DNA of 64,000 bases from Gillisella vitis (GCF_021559775.1 NZ_CP056047.1:1674001-1738000); one strand, 5' to 3'. Counted from the stretch's first letter, positions 32,388 to 41,193 are shown. A program made the numbers and translations. The notes: generated by a model from the sequence alone, not told the origin.

Positions 32388-32735
32388 ATGTCCGCCACCG
32401 CCGTTACCGACCGAGACACCGTCGCCATGAAGCTGGGTGGATTCTCTGATGACGACAAGGCCTTCCTGGCCCTGATGCTGGAAAACCCCAAGCAGGACGA
32501 GACCTTTGCCGAAGGCCTGTTCGCCTATCTGGAACAATCCGCCGGTCAACGCTTCCTCAACTCCCTGAAGCTGGAGCGCTGTGGCGAATGGCTTGGCAAT
32601 AGCTGCCCGGCCCGGATGCAGATCCGCTTGATGGAAATTGCCAGGTCCAGCCAGCATGGCGCCTACCTAGCCTTTCGCCAGGGGCTGACACGCTCCGGCG
32701 GCCTGGAGCGTGCCTATCCGAAATCAGCGCTGTGA
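32388..32735 (+). CDS. Small protein of unknown function coupled to a GT41 gene
   Basis: 115 residues, acidic at the start (GFSDDDKAFLALMLENPKQDETF) and basic toward the end, mostly predicted helical, with no signal peptide or membrane segment. I do not recognise a family. ATG 32388 is preceded by AGGAG. Its stop overlaps the next gene's GTG start in GTGA, so the two are translated together; it may be a substrate, adaptor or regulator of the glycosyltransferase. That role is inference from coupling only. Confidence 0.75.
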   Translation: MSATAVTDRDTVAMKLGGFSDDDKAFLALMLENPKQDETFAEGLFAYLEQSAGQRFLNSLKLERCGEWLGNSCPARMQIRLMEIARSSQHGAYLAFRQGLTRSGGLERAYPKSAL

Positions 32736-34513
32736 GCGTGGGTCCGTCCCCGGCCTTCATCCAGGCTTTGCAGGCCTATAAGCAGGGCGATCTGCGCGCC
32801 TGCCTCGACCGCCTGCATCCGCTTTTGAAAAAACGTCCACCGGACGCCAATATGCTGCTGGTGGCGGCGCAATGCCATGCAAAGCTGGAGGAAAAACTCC
32901 AGGCCGCCGAGCTTTACGCCCGGGTGGCGGATGTGCAGCCGCAAAATCGCCGGATGTTTCTCCTGATGGCCGCGCGTTTGTATATGCAGATTGATCAGGG
33001 GGAGCAGGCGCTTTCCCTGATCCGCAAAGTGCCAGAATCCCAAAATCTCGAATCCCAAAATCTCGAATCCCAACACCTCGCATCGCTCGACCCGGAAGAG
33101 CAGAGAACCTATCGGCGGCTGCTGCGAGGACAATTGTGCCTCGAGGAAATCGAAGCCAGCGACCACGCGCTGCTGGCCGCGATGCGAGAGGGCACCAATC
33201 CGGCATTTTTCAACATCGACGATCCCTACCAGCACATGCTGTGGTGTGACGACGAGGCGATCAATGGCCGACAAACCCGGATGGCCAGCGGAAAGCCGTT
33301 TACGGAGCAATCGCGCCAGGCACGCCGCAGCCTACCCCATCGCTTCGGAGAAAAAATCCGGGTCGGCTACCTTTCGTCGGATTTTTCCGACCAGCATCCA
33401 ACCATGCGGCTGTTGCAAAGTGTTCTGCTCGGTCACGACGCCGCCCGCTTCGAGATCCACCTGTTCTGTCACACGCCAGAGGATATCAGAGGGCTGGATC
33501 GTGGCCTGCGGCAGACCTACCCCAATCTTCACGACATCCTGCGCATGGACGATGGTACGGCACGCGATTTCATCCGCAGCTTTGACCTTGATATTCTGGT
33601 CGATCTCAAAGGCCATACCAAAGATGTCCGCGCCGATCTGATCAATAGTGGCCTTGCCCGCTTGCAGGTCGCCTATCTCGGTTTTCCCGGCTCCGCCTAT
33701 GGGATCGATTGCGATTATGTCATCTCCGACCTGATCGTTACGCCGGACTCATCCAAACCCCATTATCACGAGAGGCTGTGTCGATTGCCGGAAACCTATC
33801 AGGCAAACGACAACCGCTATCGCCCGCACCCACCGGCCACATCCCGCTCCCTGCTCGATCTGCCGGAAGATGCCTTCGTGCTGGCCTCCTTCAATATGGT
33901 TCGCAAGATATCTCCGCAAACCGCGCGTCTCTGGGCAAGGATGCTGGACGCCATTCCCTCATCTATTCTGTGGGTTCTCTGCGCCGGGCGCGAACAGCGC
34001 GACCGCCTGACCGCATTCATGACCGGGTGCGGAATCGAACGTTCACGCCTTTATTTCACTGGCGCCGAAAGTTACGCGCCGCATATTGCCCGAATGCAGG
34101 CGGCTGATCTCGGTCTCGATACCTATCCCTATAACGGCCACACCACGACCTCGGACAAGCTATGGGCGGGCCTGCCGGTCATCACCTTCAAGGGCAACAA
34201 TTTCGCCTCAAGGGTGTCAGAAAGCCTGCTGACCGCGCTCGGCGTTCGGCAACTGGTGGCGGAGACGCCAGACGACATGGTGCGCCTAGCCGCAGACCTG
34301 GCGCAGGACCGGCCCCGGCTTGCCGCACTCAGGCAGACGATTGCTAACAACCGGCTGCGCGCACCGCTCTTCGACACGCGACGGTTCACCCGCCATCTGG
34401 AACATGCTTTCGAACTGATGGTAGAACGGGAAAAGGCTGGCTTGGAACCAGATCACATCGATGTACCAGCCCTGCCGATACGACAGGGCTCGTTCAAGCA
34501 GGATATGGACTGA
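32732..34513 (+). CDS. SPINDLY/O-GlcNAc-transferase-like glycosyltransferase (GT41)
   Basis: 593 residues. N-terminal TPR-like helices (about 1-130: ALQAYKQGDLRACLDRLHPL, AAQCHAKLEEKLQAAELYARVADVQP) are followed by the bipartite catalytic region of Glyco_transf_41 (IRVGYLSSDFSDQHPTMRLL near 205, YLGFPGSAYGIDCDYVISD near 310, FNMVRKISPQTARLWARML near 385, and LDTYPYNGHTTTSDKLWAGLPV near 465). Such enzymes transfer sugars to Ser/Thr of cytoplasmic proteins; flagellin or others are possible targets. The GTG start overlaps the previous stop. A 15-bp triplicate repeat lies between the TPR and catalytic parts. Confidence 0.88.
   Translation: MSVGPSPAFIQALQAYKQGDLRACLDRLHPLLKKRPPDANMLLVAAQCHAKLEEKLQAAELYARVADVQPQNRRMFLLMAARLYMQIDQGEQALSLIRKVPESQNLESQNLESQHLASLDPEEQRTYRRLLRGQLCLEEIEASDHALLAAMREGTNPAFFNIDDPYQHMLWCDDEAINGRQTRMASGKPFTEQSRQARRSLPHRFGEKIRVGYLSSDFSDQHPTMRLLQSVLLGHDAARFEIHLFCHTPEDIRGLDRGLRQTYPNLHDILRMDDGTARDFIRSFDLDILVDLKGHTKDVRADLINSGLARLQVAYLGFPGSAYGIDCDYVISDLIVTPDSSKPHYHERLCRLPETYQANDNRYRPHPPATSRSLLDLPEDAFVLASFNMVRKISPQTARLWARMLDAIPSSILWVLCAGREQRDRLTAFMTGCGIERSRLYFTGAESYAPHIARMQAADLGLDTYPYNGHTTTSDKLWAGLPVITFKGNNFASRVSESLLTALGVRQLVAETPDDMVRLAADLAQDRPRLAALRQTIANNRLRAPLFDTRRFTRHLEHAFELMVEREKAGLEPDHIDVPALPIRQGSFKQDMD
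33035..33079 (+). repeat. Three tandem 15-bp repeats inside the GT41 gene
   Basis: GAATCCCAAAATCTC occurs at 33035-33049 and 33050-33064, and a two-mismatch copy (GAATCCCAACACCTC) at 33065-33079. They encode ESQNL, ESQNL and ESQHL in the linker after the TPR-like part. Copy number may vary by slippage without a frameshift. Confidence 0.9.
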
Positions 34514-34535
34514 CGAGTCACAACATCCAGATGCC

Positions 34536-35321
34536 TCAGTTGGGGCGCTGCTCTACCACCGCAATGATCGGCCCAAGCGGATAGGACCGGTCGATCCGGC
34601 CACCCATAGGCTCGGCAAGGCTTGAAATCGTCCCGTCCAGATAAAGCGCATTGGCCGCGCCCAACCGGTCGCGAAAGAACGCGGCCATATCGTAGAAACG
34701 CACAGGGTCTTTGCTCAAAACAAACACCACCTGTCCGCTGGCGTCGATACCGACACCATTGCGGATTTTCAAACTGTCGCTGGTGGGGAGAAACTTCGGG
34801 TGCAGAACACCATCGATGACCAGCATCGGGCCGGATTGAGTGGCGAAATCCGCTTCAATATTCTGGGTTTCGAATTGCCCGGTCTCAAGCACACCAGCAT
34901 GACCGTCTTTAAGAAAAAACACGCCATTCGGCTTCAGGTAAAAATTGCCCCAGCCATCGGCGGTTTCGGTTGGCTTGCGCGTCACGCCATAGTCTACGAA
35001 CAGGCCAACGGGACTGAGATCGGAGTGATACATACCGCCATTGACGGCAAATGTGAGGATCAGTCTTTGCTGCCAAAGCTGGCTTCGCAATGCCTCGAAC
35101 CCACCATAGACATCTCCGTCAGCATTGCGGTTGAAGATGCGAATTGTGCGCGTGGCGGGATCAAATCGACAGACACGATAAGAAAAGCCGTTTTCCGTCT
35201 GGTCACGACAATTCTGTTCTTCTGCCTCAGCACGCTCTGGAGAAATAACAAGCGGGGACAGGATCGCAAAAAGCCAAACGACTATTTTCAAACGGAGTGC
35301 GTTTTCCGAGCAAAATCTCAA
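34536..35321 (-). CDS. Exported phosphodiester glycosidase-family (DUF2233) protein
   Basis: 261 residues with an N-terminal hydrophobic signal (LKIVVWLFAILSPLVISPERAEAE), so probably periplasmic. The body fits the NAGPA/YigE DUF2233 family: LTFAVNGGMYHSDLSPVGLFVD, YLKPNGVFFLKDGHAGV, RNGVGIDASGQVVFVLS and ALYLDGTISSLAEP. Relatives act on GlcNAc phosphodiesters or have no known substrate. The start is uncertain: TTG 35321 or TTG 35291, since no in-frame ATG gives the signal peptide. It is convergent with the GT41 gene. Confidence 0.8.
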   Translation of the reverse strand: MRFCSENALRLKIVVWLFAILSPLVISPERAEAEEQNCRDQTENGFSYRVCRFDPATRTIRIFNRNADGDVYGGFEALRSQLWQQRLILTFAVNGGMYHSDLSPVGLFVDYGVTRKPTETADGWGNFYLKPNGVFFLKDGHAGVLETGQFETQNIEADFATQSGPMLVIDGVLHPKFLPTSDSLKIRNGVGIDASGQVVFVLSKDPVRFYDMAAFFRDRLGAANALYLDGTISSLAEPMGGRIDRSYPLGPIIAVVEQRPN

Positions 35322-35452
35322 AAGTGAACTCTCACATCAAATATTTGAAAGCGCGACCCTTCTGGTCCGTCTTCTGGCACGGACGCCAATACGCAAGGTT
35401 CACGAGGGAATAGAGCAAAAAAGCTAGCTGTATCCCGCCGTTGACGCCACTC

Positions 35453-35605
35453 TTACTGCTGGGCGGAAGCGGTCAGAATGCCCACTTCCTGAGTTTGGCC
35501 CGCAAATTGAATCGGCGGACCCTGGAAGGCGACATGCCCAGCGGCCGAAACGACAACCGCCAGAATATAAGCAGCACTCACTTTGGCAACCAGATGCATG
35601 GACAT
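35453..35605 (-). CDS. Small secreted-peptide-like ORF (50 residues)
   Basis: Reading leftward from ATG 35605 gives 50 residues with AGGAG eight bases upstream. The N-terminal half is a basic start followed by a hydrophobic stretch (MSMHLVAKVSAAYILAVVVSAAG) like a signal peptide or single membrane helix. The rest (about 25 residues, rich in Q, A and G) has no known motif. It lies between the DUF2233 gene and the entericidin on the same strand. I do not recognise it; the good ribosome site and signal-like start are the grounds for calling it. Confidence 0.55.
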   Translation of the reverse strand: MSMHLVAKVSAAYILAVVVSAAGHVAFQGPPIQFAGQTQEVGILTASAQQ

Positions 35606-35687
35606 GGACCTAACTCCTCTTCCCTTTCCCGAAGCAGCTTTGCTTCATCCCTTGAAGGGCGTGAAGCAAAACTGCTGTTAGGTTGCG

Positions 35688-35846
35688 TTATTTAGCAGCC
35701 TTGGCGACATTATTGCCCGCCGACTGCGTGGCATTCACGGTATTGGCTGTATCTTTGCCCATACCACGGATCGTGTTACCGCATGACGACAATGCGGCAG
35801 CGGCAACAAAGAGAGCAGCAACGGCAGCGAGCTTTTTCGTGTTCAT
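35688..35846 (-). CDS. Entericidin A/B-family small lipoprotein
   Basis: 52 residues: basic start MNTKK, hydrophobic LAAVAALFVAAAA, lipobox LSSC with the lipidated cysteine, then the short entericidin tail GNTIRGMGKDTANTVNAT. In enterobacteria ecnA/ecnB form an antidote/toxin pair; alphaproteobacteria usually have single copies with an unclear envelope role. ATG 35846 is chosen because the longer frame has no signal peptide. GGGG(T)TTATCC upstream is a poor ribosome site. Confidence 0.88.
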   Translation of the reverse strand: MNTKKLAAVAALFVAAAALSSCGNTIRGMGKDTANTVNATQSAGNNVAKAAK

Positions 35847-36061
35847 ATTGGATAAACCCCTATTATGATAATCGGGCACCACAGGTGCCTCGCATTGGCA
35901 TGAACGCGGCAACTCGAAAAAAGTTCATTCGCACCCAAAGATTTCAGCGTTTTTAACCAAACATTTACGCCGCATGATATCCGCACTTATGAAAGTTTGG
36001 TTCAGATTGCTCGCGAGCACATAAATAACATGGGCTAAAGCAGCGCTTGAGGGGATTGATC

Positions 36062-36841
36062 ATGGGGCAGCAGCAGGGCAAAGGCGCAATTCTGGTGATG
36101 ACCGCCGGGGGGCCGAACCCGTGGATGGTGGTCAACGCGCTGCACGCCCGTTTCGGCGACGTGCAGGTCCTCTTGGAAGAACAGGAAAGCAAGGCGGAGA
36201 TTTTTCGACGCCGTCAACGGCGGGTTGGAACCGTGGCTGCGCTTGGCCAGCTCGCCACCATGGCCGCAGGCAAATTCATGCGCCGAGCAGCCCAAAAACG
36301 CACAGAAACAATCTGTCAGGATTTTGCAGCCGATCCCCATTTCAATCCGCAGATCCCAGTGACCACGGTGCGCAGCATCAACAGTCCCGAGGCGCAGGAG
36401 GCGATCCAACAGCTCTCTCCCGGTGTGATCCTGTTGGTCAGCACCCGGCTGATGACGGCAAAAGTTCTGGCCAGCATGCCCTGCCCCGTGCTTAATCTTC
36501 ATGCTGGCATCAATCCCGCCTATCGCGGTCAGATGGGCGGCTACTGGGCGCTGGCAAAAGGCGATCGCGGCAGTTTCGGCGCAACGGTGCATCTGGTCGA
36601 TCAGGGCACCGATACAGGCGCGGTCCTCTACCAGGTGCGTGCGCAGCCTAGCTCCGGCGATTTCATCTCCACCTATCCGATGCTGTTGACGGCAGCAGCC
36701 CTTCCCATCACCTGCCAGGCGGTTGGCGATGCTCTGGAAGGCAAGCTGAGCCCTATCACGCCGACCGGGCCGTCGGCGCTCTATTTTCCGCCGACCCTCT
36801 GGCGCTGGCTGTGGACGGGCCTCACCAAAGGCATCTGGTAG
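36062..36841 (+). CDS. Formyltransferase-domain protein
   Basis: 259 residues with a Formyl_trans_N fold. The catalytic triad Asn-His-Asp is visible as NLHAGINPAYRG and, downstream, GATVHLVDQGTDTGAV. It has neither the C-terminal domain of methionyl-tRNA formyltransferase nor the typical PurN glycine-rich start, so it may formylate a sugar amine or another small amine with 10-formyl-THF. ATG 36062 is preceded by GAGGGGA. Ends 16 bases from the convergent P450 gene. Confidence 0.8.
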   Translation: MGQQQGKGAILVMTAGGPNPWMVVNALHARFGDVQVLLEEQESKAEIFRRRQRRVGTVAALGQLATMAAGKFMRRAAQKRTETICQDFAADPHFNPQIPVTTVRSINSPEAQEAIQQLSPGVILLVSTRLMTAKVLASMPCPVLNLHAGINPAYRGQMGGYWALAKGDRGSFGATVHLVDQGTDTGAVLYQVRAQPSSGDFISTYPMLLTAAALPITCQAVGDALEGKLSPITPTGPSALYFPPTLWRWLWTGLTKGIW

Positions 36842-36857
36842 CAAAGAGAACTCTGGT

Positions 36858-38237
36858 TCAGCCTGAAACCGGCACGTCCTCCCGCCGGTTCTCAATCTCC
36901 ATGATCAGTTTTTTCTTCGGTCGCAGGGTAATGCGCATCGTCGGCTCCGGGGTCGCCTCGCTCTTGTTGCGCAGACGAAAAGTCTTGGCCAGCACCGCCA
37001 GAATGGCAACGGCCTCCATGGTTGCAAAAGCACTGCCGATACAGATGCGCGGCCCTGCCCCAAACGGCATGAAGGCGTAGCGATGCCGTGCCTTAACCGC
37101 TTCGGGCGCAAAACGGTCTGGATCGAACACCTCCGGCCTGTCCCAGATCAGGCTATGGCGATGAACGGCATGGATTGGCACCAGCAATATCGTACCCGCC
37201 TGGATATGGTGTTGGCCCAACGTAAACGCCTCGTTCGCGGTCCGGGTGATGACCGGCGCTGGCGGATAGAGCCGCATGGCTTCGTTGAAAACCTGTTTGG
37301 TATAGGTCAATTTCTCGACATGCTCGGCCAGAACCGGACCATCTCCCACCACACGGTCCAACTCGTCCAGTAGCTTTTGCTCGATAGCCGGATGCTTAGC
37401 CAGCAGATGGAATGTCCAGGCAAGCCCAAGGGCGGTGGTTTCATGCCCCGCGGAAATAAAGGTCAGCAGGTTGTCGATGATCTGCTCATCGTTCATTTCG
37501 CGGTCTGTTTCCGGATCGTGAGCCGATAGCAACATCGAGATCAGGTCGGCACGTTCCACGCCTTCAGCGCGCCGCTCGGCAATCATCGTGGCCATGGCGG
37601 ACCGCAAATAGTCCACGGCGCGGCTTGCCTTTCCCTTGCCGGGATAGGGTACCCATTCCGGCGCCTTCAGCATACCAAGTGCAAACATCCAGCCCGTCGG
37701 TTCGAGATAATCGGTAACGCTCTGCTCGACCCGAGCGACATCAATCCGGTCGCGCCCTGTCATCATCGTCTCGACAATGATGTCGAATGTGGTCTGCATC
37801 ATCTCATGACCGATATCGACGGTCTCGCCAGCCTGCCAGGAATCACGGCGGCGTTCGGCTGCGGCAACCATCGCCGGCAGGAAGCCTCTCAGCTTTTCCC
37901 ATTGAAAACCGGCGGCAACCGATTGGCGCTGCCATTTCCAATGGGCGCCATCAGCCGTCAACAACCCCTGCCCTAAGGCCGGACCCAGCGCACGGCGAAC
38001 GTCTTCACCCTTGCCAAGCACCGCTGCATTTTTGACCAGAGCCTCATGGATCAGTTCAGGGTCCATCACATGCAGCCGCACCTCATCGCCAAACTGCGAA
38101 TAGACCAGCTTATGATCATAAATCTGCGGCGGCAGGGCATCCAGCGGATTGCGGATCAGATCAGCAATCACCCGCACCGGCGAACGACGGCTGGCAACGA
38201 CACCTTCACTCGTAGCGGACAAGACCGGCATATTCAT
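36858..38237 (-). CDS. Cytochrome P450
   Basis: Heme monooxygenase, 459 residues, soluble. Motifs are in order: I-helix oxygen site AGHETTA, K-helix EAMRLYPP (E-x-x-R), and heme-binding loop FMPFGAGPRICIGSAFA with the thiolate cysteine. ATG 38237 is chosen over longer frames because AGGAG lies eight bases upstream. No ferredoxin or reductase gene is adjacent, so its redox partner is encoded elsewhere. A LysR gene lies just upstream on the same strand. The substrate is unknown. Confidence 0.93.
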   Translation of the reverse strand: MNMPVLSATSEGVVASRRSPVRVIADLIRNPLDALPPQIYDHKLVYSQFGDEVRLHVMDPELIHEALVKNAAVLGKGEDVRRALGPALGQGLLTADGAHWKWQRQSVAAGFQWEKLRGFLPAMVAAAERRRDSWQAGETVDIGHEMMQTTFDIIVETMMTGRDRIDVARVEQSVTDYLEPTGWMFALGMLKAPEWVPYPGKGKASRAVDYLRSAMATMIAERRAEGVERADLISMLLSAHDPETDREMNDEQIIDNLLTFISAGHETTALGLAWTFHLLAKHPAIEQKLLDELDRVVGDGPVLAEHVEKLTYTKQVFNEAMRLYPPAPVITRTANEAFTLGQHHIQAGTILLVPIHAVHRHSLIWDRPEVFDPDRFAPEAVKARHRYAFMPFGAGPRICIGSAFATMEAVAILAVLAKTFRLRNKSEATPEPTMRITLRPKKKLIMEIENRREDVPVSG

Positions 38238-38336
38238 CTGCCATCTCCTTTGCATAGACCCTTTTTGGGCGGCATCCAGGATGTAGAGATCGGACAAGGC
38301 GGTTCCAAGCCCCGTCGCCAAATTGCCTTTATCCGG

Positions 38337-39275
38337 TCAGGCGGCCACCGCTGTGTCGACACAGCCGCGATTTCCCAGCACGCAACGCACGTAATCGGCA
38401 ACAGCCTTGACCGGCGGCGAGGCATCTTCACACAAGGCAAGACCGACCTCGTAACTGCCAAGATCCGGCAATCCATCACGCTCGGTCAGTTCCACCATAT
38501 CCTCCTGCAACAGGAAGCGGGCAAGCGGCGCGACGGCGATATCGGCACGGATCGCCGCATATTGCCCGACGTGGTGACCGCAGAAATAGGCGATGCGGAA
38601 TTCCTTGCCCCGGCGGGTCAATTCGGTCATGGCGCGCTTGCGCCACACACAGCTCTCATCCCAGACAGACAGCGGCAGCGGCGTTTTCAGATGGGCCTGA
38701 CCGTGTTTTTTTCCAGCCCAGACCAGCTTTTCGCTCATCACTGTCATGGTGGGATCGGCGGCGATGCCGTTTAAGAAATTGAACAGTGTTACGTCCAGCC
38801 GCTTCTCATTCACCGCCTTGCGCAGCTCCACAGAACCGGCAATCGTCACCTCGATGGCCAGATGCGGCCATGTGCGCGCCAGATGAGTGAGAATACCGGG
38901 CAGGACCAGTTCGCCGATATCATCAGGTGATCCCAGCCGCACCACACCATTCATCTCGGGCGCCAAAAACCGTGCCACCGCCTCATTGTTCAGGGCGAGG
39001 ATGCGCTTGGCATAGCTGAGCAGCAAAGCCCCATGCGGCGTCAACGTGACGGAACGGGCATCACGGCGAAACAGCGAGACGCCCAGTTGATCCTCCAGCT
39101 TCTTGATCTGCATCGATACCGCCGAGGGGGTGCGAAACACCATGTCTGCGGCAGCCGTAAAACTGCCGACCTCGGAAATCGCCACGAAGGTGCGCAGCAC
39201 GTCATTATCCAGAAGCGGCAAACTGGCCGCTGCCAGAACGGTGGAAGGCATGGAGGGAGACTGGGAAAGGGTCAT
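38337..39275 (-). CDS. LysR-family transcriptional regulator
   Basis: 312 residues. The N-terminal winged helix reads LLDNDVLRTFVAISEVGSFTAAADMVFRTPSAVSMQIKKLEDQLGVSLFRRDARSVTLT, classic for LysR; a periplasmic-binding-like effector domain follows (residues about 100-300). ATG 39275 is the first with a plausible N-terminus. It is co-directional with and 99 bases upstream of the P450 gene, so the two may be linked, though LysR genes are more often divergent from their targets. Confidence 0.92.
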   Translation of the reverse strand: MTLSQSPSMPSTVLAAASLPLLDNDVLRTFVAISEVGSFTAAADMVFRTPSAVSMQIKKLEDQLGVSLFRRDARSVTLTPHGALLLSYAKRILALNNEAVARFLAPEMNGVVRLGSPDDIGELVLPGILTHLARTWPHLAIEVTIAGSVELRKAVNEKRLDVTLFNFLNGIAADPTMTVMSEKLVWAGKKHGQAHLKTPLPLSVWDESCVWRKRAMTELTRRGKEFRIAYFCGHHVGQYAAIRADIAVAPLARFLLQEDMVELTERDGLPDLGSYEVGLALCEDASPPVKAVADYVRCVLGNRGCVDTAVAA

Positions 39276-39391
39276 TGGACAACCATCAATTTTTCTCAAC
39301 ATAAAGATCATATCGTTTCGTTTGATTGAATGTCAATTCCACCTGACACTGTTTGCAACAAAGCCGTTCGGCATCAGGAGGAGTGAAAAGC

Positions 39392-39625
39392 ATGGTCTTC
39401 GAAACAACACCCCGCCGCGTTCCACCCATGTTGCGGCTCTGGCTGGCCTTTCATCGCTGGCGGGAGAGACGCCATCTACGCCAGGCACGTGAAAAGGCGA
39501 TGGCTCATCTTAATGGCTTGCCTGAATACCTGCGGGCGGATGTGGGCATCGTCGTGCCGGAACGGCCGGACAGCAAACCGATCACAATATGCGATGCGAT
39601 AGATCACAAACATTCGCTTTATTGA
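39392..39625 (+). CDS. DUF1127-like small basic protein
   Basis: 77 residues, Arg-rich. The segment FHRWRERRHLRQAREKAMAHLNGLPEYLRADVGI resembles the DUF1127 helix (W-x2-R-R, leucine-rich, then L-x-D-I/V-G). AGGAGGAG precedes ATG 39392. Members are often RNA- or stress-related in rhizobia; the role here is unknown. It is divergent from the LysR gene and followed by a second member. Confidence 0.65.
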   Translation: MVFETTPRRVPPMLRLWLAFHRWRERRHLRQAREKAMAHLNGLPEYLRADVGIVVPERPDSKPITICDAIDHKHSLY

Positions 39626-39704
39626 TCAATGAATACGGCAGATGATGTCTCTGCCGCCTCAGGACCAGAAAGTTCTTAGGCGAGATCAACGAAAGGAACT
39701 TTCC

Positions 39705-39926
39705 ATGGCCTACATTTCTCATTCCAGCCCTTCGCGGCTGTTTACCAGCAGTATTATCCTCGCCGAGTCGGCTTTTCATGCCATTGCCACGTGGTTCAGT
39801 CAGCTAGAATCCTGGCGGCAACACCGCGCCATGGAAAAGGCGCTGGCAGAAGCCCCTTTCGATATGCGCAAGGATCTTGGCTGGCCTGCACACGACACGT
39901 GGCAGACCCGTCGCGACATGGTTTAA
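39705..39926 (+). CDS. DUF1127-like small protein, second copy
   Basis: 73 residues. The C-terminal half SWRQHRAMEKALAEAPFDMRKDLGWPA has the DUF1127-type pattern (arginine cluster, then L/M-x-D-L-G-W). The N-terminal half is hydrophobic and mildly amphipathic. GAAAGGAAC precedes ATG 39705. It follows the first member by 79 bases on the same strand and may share its transcript. Confidence 0.65.
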   Translation: MAYISHSSPSRLFTSSIILAESAFHAIATWFSQLESWRQHRAMEKALAEAPFDMRKDLGWPAHDTWQTRRDMV

Positions 39927-40179
39927 ACGGCTTAAAACAGCTGTTTCATGCCTTGTTTCCGAGGGCCGTTAATCAAAATATCGTGTTTTTTCAATCGGCT
40001 GATGCTTTCGCATGCTCGTCATGCCCAATGATACTCTGCTGATGAAACACCCACAAATGGTCCGGCAATAATGATGTCAAATTGTTGTCGTCGGTTTCTA
40101 TCGTGCTATTGTCGTTTTTGAGCTATTGGCGGAATTAAAAACTGTCAATTCTAGCAGATCTCCTCAGCACGGTGGCATC

Positions 40180-41193
40180 ATGAGCAAAACGCCTGTTAAA
40201 AAACGCAATATCGTCTTTTTTCTTGTCCCGAATTTCACGCTATTGCCGTTTGCGGGCGCCATCGAAACATTGCGCATTGCCAACAGGATGCTGGGCTATG
40301 CGGCTTATGAGTGGCGGCTCTGTTCAGTCGACGGCAACAAGGTGTCGTCTTCGTCGGGCATCAGCATCGAGGTCGATTCGTCGCTTGCCGATGAGCGCCG
40401 TTTCCTGGCCGGTGAAAACCGGCCCAATATGGCGATTGTCTGTTCCGGCGTGTTTGTCGAGGAGTTCAACAACAAATCCGTCAACGCCTGGCTGCGGGAA
40501 GCCTATAACCGCAACGTCGCGGTCGGCAGCCTTTGCACGGGCGCCCACGTGCTGGCCCAGGCCGGACTTTTGAACGGCAAGCGCTGCGCGATCCACTGGG
40601 AAAACCTGCCGGGCTTTTCGGAAGCCTTTCCCCAGGCCGAGGTCTATGCCGATCTCTATGAAGTCGACAGCAATCTCTATACCTGCGCGGGCGGTACCGC
40701 TTCGCTCGACATGATGCTCAACCTGATCGGTCAGGATTTTGGCGAGGGCCTCGTCAACCGGGTCTGTGAACAACATCTGACCGACCGGGTCCGGGCTGCC
40801 GGAGACCGCCAGCGCCTGCCGCTGCGCGCCCGCCTTGGCGTGCAGAACAACAAGGTCTTGCAGATCATCGAATTGATGGAGGCAAGTCTGGCCGAGCCCT
40901 TGTCCCTGCTTGATATCGCCGACAAGGTGGATCTGTCACGCCGCCAGATCGAACGGCTGTTCCGCCAGGAAATGGGCCGCTCACCGGCGCGCTATTATCT
41001 GGAAATCCGCCTTGACCGTGCCCGGCATCTGCTGGTGCAATCCTCGATGCCAGTGGTGGAAGTCGCCGTCGCCTGCGGCTTTGTCTCCGCCTCGCATTTT
41101 TCCAAATGCTACCGCGAATTCTACAATCGCTCGCCCCAGCAGGAACGCGCCGAACGCAAACTGGCAACGGCAAAAGCGGCGGTTGCCGCATAA
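40180..41193 (+). CDS. GlxA-family transcriptional regulator (DJ-1/PfpI plus AraC)
   Basis: 337 residues. An N-terminal DJ-1/PfpI-like domain (about 10-190) has the nucleophile-elbow sequence VGSLCTGAHVLAQAGLL, but is usually a sensor rather than an enzyme in this family. A C-terminal AraC domain follows with two helix-turn-helices (LLDIADKVDLSRRQIERLFRQEMG and VVEVAVACGFVSASHFSKCYREFYN). Such regulators often govern arginine, betaine or carnitine metabolism. ATG 40180 is chosen; the earlier in-frame start lacks a ribosome site. Confidence 0.9.
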   Translation: MSKTPVKKRNIVFFLVPNFTLLPFAGAIETLRIANRMLGYAAYEWRLCSVDGNKVSSSSGISIEVDSSLADERRFLAGENRPNMAIVCSGVFVEEFNNKSVNAWLREAYNRNVAVGSLCTGAHVLAQAGLLNGKRCAIHWENLPGFSEAFPQAEVYADLYEVDSNLYTCAGGTASLDMMLNLIGQDFGEGLVNRVCEQHLTDRVRAAGDRQRLPLRARLGVQNNKVLQIIELMEASLAEPLSLLDIADKVDLSRRQIERLFRQEMGRSPARYYLEIRLDRARHLLVQSSMPVVEVAVACGFVSASHFSKCYREFYNRSPQQERAERKLATAKAAVAA

